From: Gammaproteobacteria bacterium
GTDB taxonomy: Bacteria; Pseudomonadota; Gammaproteobacteria; Xanthomonadales; Xanthomonadaceae
Assembly: GCA_024642445.1 (NCBI GenBank)
Contig: JAHEBG010000018.1
Coordinates: forward strand, 1 to 10,713
Direction of reading: 5' to 3'
DNA length: 10,713 bases
In this document: piece by piece, positions 5,944 through 10,713 of the stretch
How the letters are laid out: each line of letters begins with the position of its first letter
How positions within the stretch are numbered: position 1 is the stretch's first letter
The notes under the pieces: generated by a model
The model's input: the letters and a program-made list of their open reading frames with translations, nothing else
What the model was told of the DNA's origin: nothing
Databases searched by the model: none
Position numbers and translations under genes: made by a program

Positions 5944-8900
5944 ATCTGGTCGAGTTCTCTACCCGACGCCGTGTCACCGTATGGATGGTGACCATCACCT
6001 TTGTGCTGTTCGGCATCATTGCGCTGAACAGTCTGAAGGTGAATTTGCTGCCGGATCTGAGTTACCCAACCTTGACAGTGCGAACCGAATATACCGGTGC
6101 TGCGCCAGCTGAAATCGAAACCCTCATCAGTCAGCCGGTGGAAGAGGCTCTGGGTGTGGTCAAGAACCTGGGGAAAATCAAATCGGTTTCCCGCACGGGT
6201 CAAAGCGATGTCGTGCTTGAATTTGCCTGGGGTACCGATATGGACCAGGCCGGCTTGGAGGTGCGAGACAAGTTAGAACTGCTGCGCTTACCTCTTGAAG
6301 CCAAACAGCCCGTAGTCTTGCGTTTTAATCCAAGTACCCAGCCGATTCTGCGTTTGGCCTTAGTTTTGCCGGAATCCATTTCCGGCAGCCGTGAAGCCCA
6401 ACTCATTCAGCTGCGTCGATTCGCCGACGATGACCTTAAAAAACGACTGGATCCGGTAGCCGGAGTTGCGGCGGTAAAAGTGGCCGGTGGCTTGGAAGAT
6501 GAAGTCCAAATCGGAATCGACAACAACAAACTGGCACAGCTCAATCTGTCGGTCGAAACCATTATTAGCCGGTTGCGTCAGGAAAACATCAATATCTCCG
6601 CCGGCCGTATCGAAGAAGGTAGCGAACGTTATCTGGTGCGGACCGTCAACCAGTTCGAAAACCTGGATACCATGGCAGACATGCTGGTCGCCAATACCGC
6701 CATGGGCGTTCCGGTACGACTCAAAGACGTTGCCAACGTTCGTCAGGGTTTCAAAGAGCGTCAAGCCATCATTCGTGTCGGTGGACGCGAAGCCATCGAG
6801 CTGGCCATTTACAAAGAAGGCGATGCCAATACCGTAGAAGTAGCCAAGGCCGTGCAGAAAGCGCTGCAGGCCATGCAAACCGCTAATACGCCGAAATCCG
6901 ATCAAGGCCCGGGCAGCGCCGAAGCTCAGCCGAACTTGGACGGTCGTTATCTGATTGACGGCATCGAAGTCAGTACCATCGAGAATTCTTCAATCTTCAT
7001 TGAAAACGCCTTGTCTGAAGTCAAGAAAGAGGCTCTGATTGGCGGCCTGTTCGCCATTCTGATCATATTTCTGTTCCTGAGGAACGGATGGAGCACGTTC
7101 GTGATCGGCTTGTCTTTGCCGGTGTCAATTGTAACCACATTCTTTTTCATGGGGCAGCTTGGTCTGAGCCTCAATGTCATGTCCCTGGCCGGTCTGGCAC
7201 TGGCTACCGGCATGGTGGTCGACGATTCGATTGTGGTGCTGGAGTCGATTGCCAAAGCGCGCGAACGTGGACTGGGTATTTTGCAGGCAGCAGTGCAGGG
7301 TGCCAATGAAGTCAGCATGGCGGTTGTGGCCTCAACGCTTACCACGGTAGCGGTATTTTTCCCACTGGTGTTCGTTGAAGGCGTGGCCGGACAATTATTC
7401 AAAGATCAGGCGCTGACGGTATCCATAGCCCTGATGATTTCTCTGGTGGTGTCTTTGACGCTTATTCCCATGCTGTCGTCTTTGAAAGCCGAATCGCCGA
7501 TGGCATTTGCCAACGATGCTGAGACTGCATCAAAAAGCAAGCACTGGCGGGAAAAATGGCATGAGCTGAAGGCCTTATTGCTGTATCCGCTGAACACGGT
7601 CTGGAAGCGTCCTGCCGCATGGCTGGTTTTCATTCTTTTGCTGGCGCCGAAACTGATTATTGCCATTCCGGTGTATGCATTCGGAATGCTGCTCAGTCTG
7701 CTGTATCCGGCTATTGTGTTTGCCGTAACCTGGATGCTCAGTCTGGGCTCGCGTGCCGGTAACGGCAGCTTCGGGCGCTTCATGCGTGGCTTCAGTGATG
7801 TAGCCATGTTGCCGTATGAGCGGGCAGCCCGCTGGTACCACGGGCTGTTGCCGAAAGCTCTGGCGCAGCCACAAAAGGTGTTGTACGGTGCCTCGGCAGC
7901 TTTTATCGCCGCCATGCTGCTGGCTACCACCCTTGGCACCGATATGATTCCCCAGCTGGCACAGGATCGTTTTGAGATGACTGCCAAACTGGCGCCGGGT
8001 ACTCGGCTTCAGGAAACCGATGCTCTGGTGGGCGCTATTCAAAGCAAACACCGTGCCGATAGCGATATCAAAGCCTTGTATGGTGTCAGCGGTACCGGTA
8101 CGCGCTTGGATGCCAACCCAACCGAATCCGGTGACAATGTAGCAAAGTTGAGTGTGGTTCTGGGTGCGGACTACACGCGTCAGAGCGAGGAAGAAATCAC
8201 CGAGCGTCTGCGCGAAACCATGAAGTCGTATCCGAACGTACAGGTGAAATTCGGACGTCCGGAACTATTCAGTCTGTCAACGCCGCTCGAGATAGAGATC
8301 CGTAGCTCCAATCTGAAAGCACTGGAAGTTTCTGCACGTAAACTGTCGGATATGATGCAGGCTTCATCACACTACGCAGATGTCAAATCCAGCGTAGAGC
8401 AAGGCTATCCGGAAATCCAGATTCTGTTCGATCAGGACCGCGCCGCGGCCTTGGGTTTGACCACGCGCCAGATTGCCGACCAGGTGGTGAAACAGGTGCG
8501 AGGCGAGGTAGCCACCAAGTACAGCTTCCGCGACCGTAAAATCGATGTCATGGTGCGCTCTGAGGAAGACGCGCGTTCATCGGTCAGTGATATCCGCAAC
8601 ATCATCATCAACCCGTCATCGCCCCAGCCGGTAACCCTGGCGTCTGTGGCCAATGTGGTGATTACCACCGGCCCAAGTGAAATCAACCGTGTTGACCAGA
8701 CCCGTGTCGCATTGATTTCTTCGAATCTGCGAGGCATAGATTTGGGCAGCGCGGTGGCTGAAGTGAAACAAATGGTGAAAGACAATCCGCTTTCGGCCGA
8801 TGTCCGGATTGCCTTCGGTGGTCAAAGTGAGGAGCTGGAGAGCTCGCAGAAGTCGCTGTTCTTCGCCTTGGCATTGGCTATATTCCTGGTGTATCTGGTG

Positions 8901-9401
8901 ATGGCGTCGCAGTTCGAATCGCTGCTGCATCCGTTCGTGATTCTGTTTACCATCCCATTGGCCATGGTGGGCGCGGTTTTAGCCTTGTGGTTGAGCAATT
9001 CCACGGTTTCGGTGGTGGTATTCATCGGTCTAATCCTTTTGGTAGGCATTGTGGTAAAAAACGCCATCATGTTGATCGACAAAATCAATCAGCTGCGGGA
9101 GCAGGGTGTGGCCAAGTTTGAGGCCATATGCAAGGGCTCCGAATCACGTCTGCGGCCAATCATCATGACCACCATGACCACGCTGTTCGGGTTTGCGCCT
9201 TTGGCCTTCTTCGGCGGTGACGGTGCCGAAGTCAGGGCACCTATGGCTCTGACTGTGATCGGTGGACTATTGGTTTCCACACTGTTGACCTTGGTGGTTA
9301 TTCCGGTGGTTTATAACCTGCTTGATCGTAAATCCGACGAGTACTACCGTGCCCGCGGTAAACTGCAGGCACATGCCGATACTGCGGAGGCGCGCACATG
9401 A
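5940..9401 (+). CDS. RND efflux permease 1 (HAE1/AcrB-like), complete
   Basis: Proton-driven inner-membrane transporter of 1153 aa, about 100 residues longer than AcrB. TM1 follows the start MNLVEFSTRRRVTVWMV. The first periplasmic porter region begins LLPDLSYPTLTVRTEY and continues to about 355, with a flexible G/P/Q-rich insertion near 314-331. TM2-TM6 lie at about 355-520. TM4 reads GMVVDDSIVVLES with D428-D429, and TM10 carries K1040 in GIVVKNAIMLIDK; these match D407, D408 and K940 of AcrB, so the proton relay is intact. TM7 is near 647-666. Between TM6 and TM7 lies about 100 residues of extra sequence containing a long hydrophobic block at about 561-603, long enough for two helices. Both ends overlap the neighbouring genes by ATGA. 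The lack of a heavy-metal signature and the general motifs argue for HAE1 rather than CusA type. Confidence 0.96.
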   Translation: MNLVEFSTRRRVTVWMVTITFVLFGIIALNSLKVNLLPDLSYPTLTVRTEYTGAAPAEIETLISQPVEEALGVVKNLGKIKSVSRTGQSDVVLEFAWGTDMDQAGLEVRDKLELLRLPLEAKQPVVLRFNPSTQPILRLALVLPESISGSREAQLIQLRRFADDDLKKRLDPVAGVAAVKVAGGLEDEVQIGIDNNKLAQLNLSVETIISRLRQENINISAGRIEEGSERYLVRTVNQFENLDTMADMLVANTAMGVPVRLKDVANVRQGFKERQAIIRVGGREAIELAIYKEGDANTVEVAKAVQKALQAMQTANTPKSDQGPGSAEAQPNLDGRYLIDGIEVSTIENSSIFIENALSEVKKEALIGGLFAILIIFLFLRNGWSTFVIGLSLPVSIVTTFFFMGQLGLSLNVMSLAGLALATGMVVDDSIVVLESIAKARERGLGILQAAVQGANEVSMAVVASTLTTVAVFFPLVFVEGVAGQLFKDQALTVSIALMISLVVSLTLIPMLSSLKAESPMAFANDAETASKSKHWREKWHELKALLLYPLNTVWKRPAAWLVFILLLAPKLIIAIPVYAFGMLLSLLYPAIVFAVTWMLSLGSRAGNGSFGRFMRGFSDVAMLPYERAARWYHGLLPKALAQPQKVLYGASAAFIAAMLLATTLGTDMIPQLAQDRFEMTAKLAPGTRLQETDALVGAIQSKHRADSDIKALYGVSGTGTRLDANPTESGDNVAKLSVVLGADYTRQSEEEITERLRETMKSYPNVQVKFGRPELFSLSTPLEIEIRSSNLKALEVSARKLSDMMQASSHYADVKSSVEQGYPEIQILFDQDRAAALGLTTRQIADQVVKQVRGEVATKYSFRDRKIDVMVRSEEDARSSVSDIRNIIINPSSPQPVTLASVANVVITTGPSEINRVDQTRVALISSNLRGIDLGSAVAEVKQMVKDNPLSADVRIAFGGQSEELESSQKSLFFALALAIFLVYLVMASQFESLLHPFVILFTIPLAMVGAVLALWLSNSTVSVVVFIGLILLVGIVVKNAIMLIDKINQLREQGVAKFEAICKGSESRLRPIIMTTMTTLFGFAPLAFFGGDGAEVRAPMALTVIGGLLVSTLLTLVVIPVVYNLLDRKSDEYYRARGKLQAHADTAEART

Positions 9402-10713
9402 CCCTGGCGGAGCTAAGCCTACGCCGTCCGGTAACGACGGTAATGTTTTTCGTATCGATGATCGTCATAGGTCTGCTGGCGGCATTCAAACTGCCGCTCG
9501 AGCAGTTCCCCGACGTCAATGTTCCGTTTGTATTCGTAAATATCCCGTATCCGGGCTCTACCCCGAAGGAAATCGAACGGCAGATTACCCGTCCTGCAGA
9601 AGAGGCGCTCTCGACCTTGCCTGGCATCGATTCGATGAATTCGACCTCGCGCGCCGACAACGCCGGTATTTTCATCCAGTTCAGTGACTGGGACCGCGAT
9701 ATTTCGATTACTGCCAGCGAAGCACGAGACCGATTGGATGCCATCCGTTCCGAATTACCGGCCGATCTTCAGCGCTATTTCGTACAGAGCTTTTCGCCAA
9801 CCGACCAGCCGTTGAAGATGATCCGCTTTTCTTCCGACCGGGACTTGAAAGGCAGCTATACCCTGATTCAACGCTTGATTCAACGCAAGCTAGAGCGCAT
9901 TCCTGGTGTGGCACGTGTGGAAATCACCGGTGCACCGCCGCCAGAAGTCGAAATCGCCATCGATCCTTCGCGATTGGCCAGCCATAACATCGGCCTAAAT
10001 GAACTCTCTGCCAAATTGCAGGCAGTCAACTTCTCGGTGTCGGCCGGTGATATCAATGCCGGCGACCGCCGTATCCGCGTGCAGCCAATTGGCGAAATAA
10101 AAACCGTTGCCGAGCTCAATCGCCTGCCATTGAACGATAAAGGCCTGAAACTTTCGGATATCGCCGATATCCGCTACAAATTGCAGACGCAGGACTTCGG
10201 GCGCCGTTTGGACGGCAAGCCCGCCGTTGGTGTGAACGTTTTCCGTGAGCAGAACGCCAATTTGGTGAATGTGGCCAAGAGCGTGGATGCCGAAATCGAA
10301 CGCATCAAAACAGAGCCGGAGTTGTCCGGTATCAAATTCATCAATGTCGAAGACCAGGCCGAAAGCGTCACCAGTTCCATCAACGAATTGATTGAAGCCG
10401 GTGTCATCGGTTCGCTGCTTTCGATCATTGTGCTGTTCTATTTCCTCAGGCATTGGCCGTCCACGTTAATGGTCAGTCTGGCCATACCGGTCTGTATCGT
10501 AATGACGCTCGGTGTCATGTATTTCACCGGTATGACCCTGAACGTATTGACCATGATGGGGCTGTTGCTGGGCATCGGCATGTTGGTCGACAACTCGGTG
10601 GTGGTGGTGGAAAGCATCTACCAGCAACGTGAAAAATACCCCAACGACCCGGTCCGTTGCGCAATCGAAGGCACCCGGTCGGTGCAATTGGCCATTTCCT
10701 GCGGAACCCTGAC
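9398..10713 (+). CDS. RND efflux permease 2 (HAE1/AcrB-like), N-terminal part (cut by window edge)
   Basis: Second RND permease of the operon, open for 438 codons to the right edge. It begins MTLAELSLRRPVTTVMFFVS, with TM1 at about 14-32, then EQFPDVNVPFVFVNIPYPGSTPKEIE, typical of the first porter domain. TM2-TM4 are reached at about 335-415. TM4 reads GMLVDNSVVVVES, with D398 but Asn399 where AcrB and permease 1 have the second Asp. It is not a duplicate of permease 1: the porter sequences differ throughout. ATG 9398 overlaps the TGA of permease 1 and is preceded by a strong GGAGG (9386-9390), so it is both coupled and independently well initiated. The second repeat (TM7-12, including the TM10 lysine) is out of view. 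A partner permease in one heteromeric pump is the simplest reading. Confidence 0.95.
   Translation, partial: MTLAELSLRRPVTTVMFFVSMIVIGLLAAFKLPLEQFPDVNVPFVFVNIPYPGSTPKEIERQITRPAEEALSTLPGIDSMNSTSRADNAGIFIQFSDWDRDISITASEARDRLDAIRSELPADLQRYFVQSFSPTDQPLKMIRFSSDRDLKGSYTLIQRLIQRKLERIPGVARVEITGAPPPEVEIAIDPSRLASHNIGLNELSAKLQAVNFSVSAGDINAGDRRIRVQPIGEIKTVAELNRLPLNDKGLKLSDIADIRYKLQTQDFGRRLDGKPAVGVNVFREQNANLVNVAKSVDAEIERIKTEPELSGIKFINVEDQAESVTSSINELIEAGVIGSLLSIIVLFYFLRHWPSTLMVSLAIPVCIVMTLGVMYFTGMTLNVLTMMGLLLGIGMLVDNSVVVVESIYQQREKYPNDPVRCAIEGTRSVQLAISCGTL

Noticed and set aside
5316..9280. Many open frames antisense to the adaptor and permease genes
   Set aside because: They mirror codon use of the real genes, and none has a recognisable domain or its own initiation signals.
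1..10713. CRISPR arrays, insertion sequences, tRNA or rRNA genes, phage or defence genes
   Set aside because: Both strands were read for repeats, transposase motifs and conserved RNA sequences, and none was found; gaps between genes are short and accounted for.

Overview
The window looks like an ordinary chromosomal segment of a gammaproteobacterium. The evidence is the divergent rne/rluC pair, an NfuA of the two-domain enterobacterial type, Gram-negative c-type cytochromes and a tripartite RND efflux system with a lipoprotein adaptor. Base composition is moderate in GC and looks even throughout. I see no mobile element, CRISPR array, tRNA or rRNA. I cannot fix the order; the layout would suit the Lysobacterales (Xanthomonadales), but that is a weak impression.

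Region 1 (1-2183) is RNA metabolism. The N-terminal two-thirds of the RNase E catalytic half runs off the left edge on the minus strand. A leader/promoter region of about 300 bp with hairpins follows, and then rluC (23S rRNA pseudouridine synthase) on the plus strand. Region 2 (2169-3954) holds a pterin-4a-carbinolamine dehydratase that overlaps the 3' end of rluC convergently. Divergent from it is nfuA (Fe-S carrier), whose stop codon overlaps the start of an unrecognised membrane-anchored protein with four cysteines. A strong, bidirectional-looking terminator closes that unit.

Region 3 (3970-4646) is a minus-strand operon of two small exported monoheme cytochromes c. It has a consensus TATAAT promoter facing a candidate promoter for the next operon. 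Region 4 (4792 to the right edge) is a tightly overlapping operon: a lipoprotein membrane-fusion protein, a complete 1153-residue RND permease and a second, different RND permease cut by the window end. The two permeases differ at the TM4 proton-relay pair (Asp-Asp in the first, Asp-Asn in the second). The first also has extra hydrophobic sequence between TM6 and TM7. A two-permease pump that works as a heteromer is therefore a reasonable hypothesis. No outer-membrane channel or regulator gene is in view.

Most genes are standard housekeeping or transport genes. The least understood items are the protein coupled to nfuA, the two-permease architecture, the structured rne leader and the very short (possibly absent) nfuA leader.
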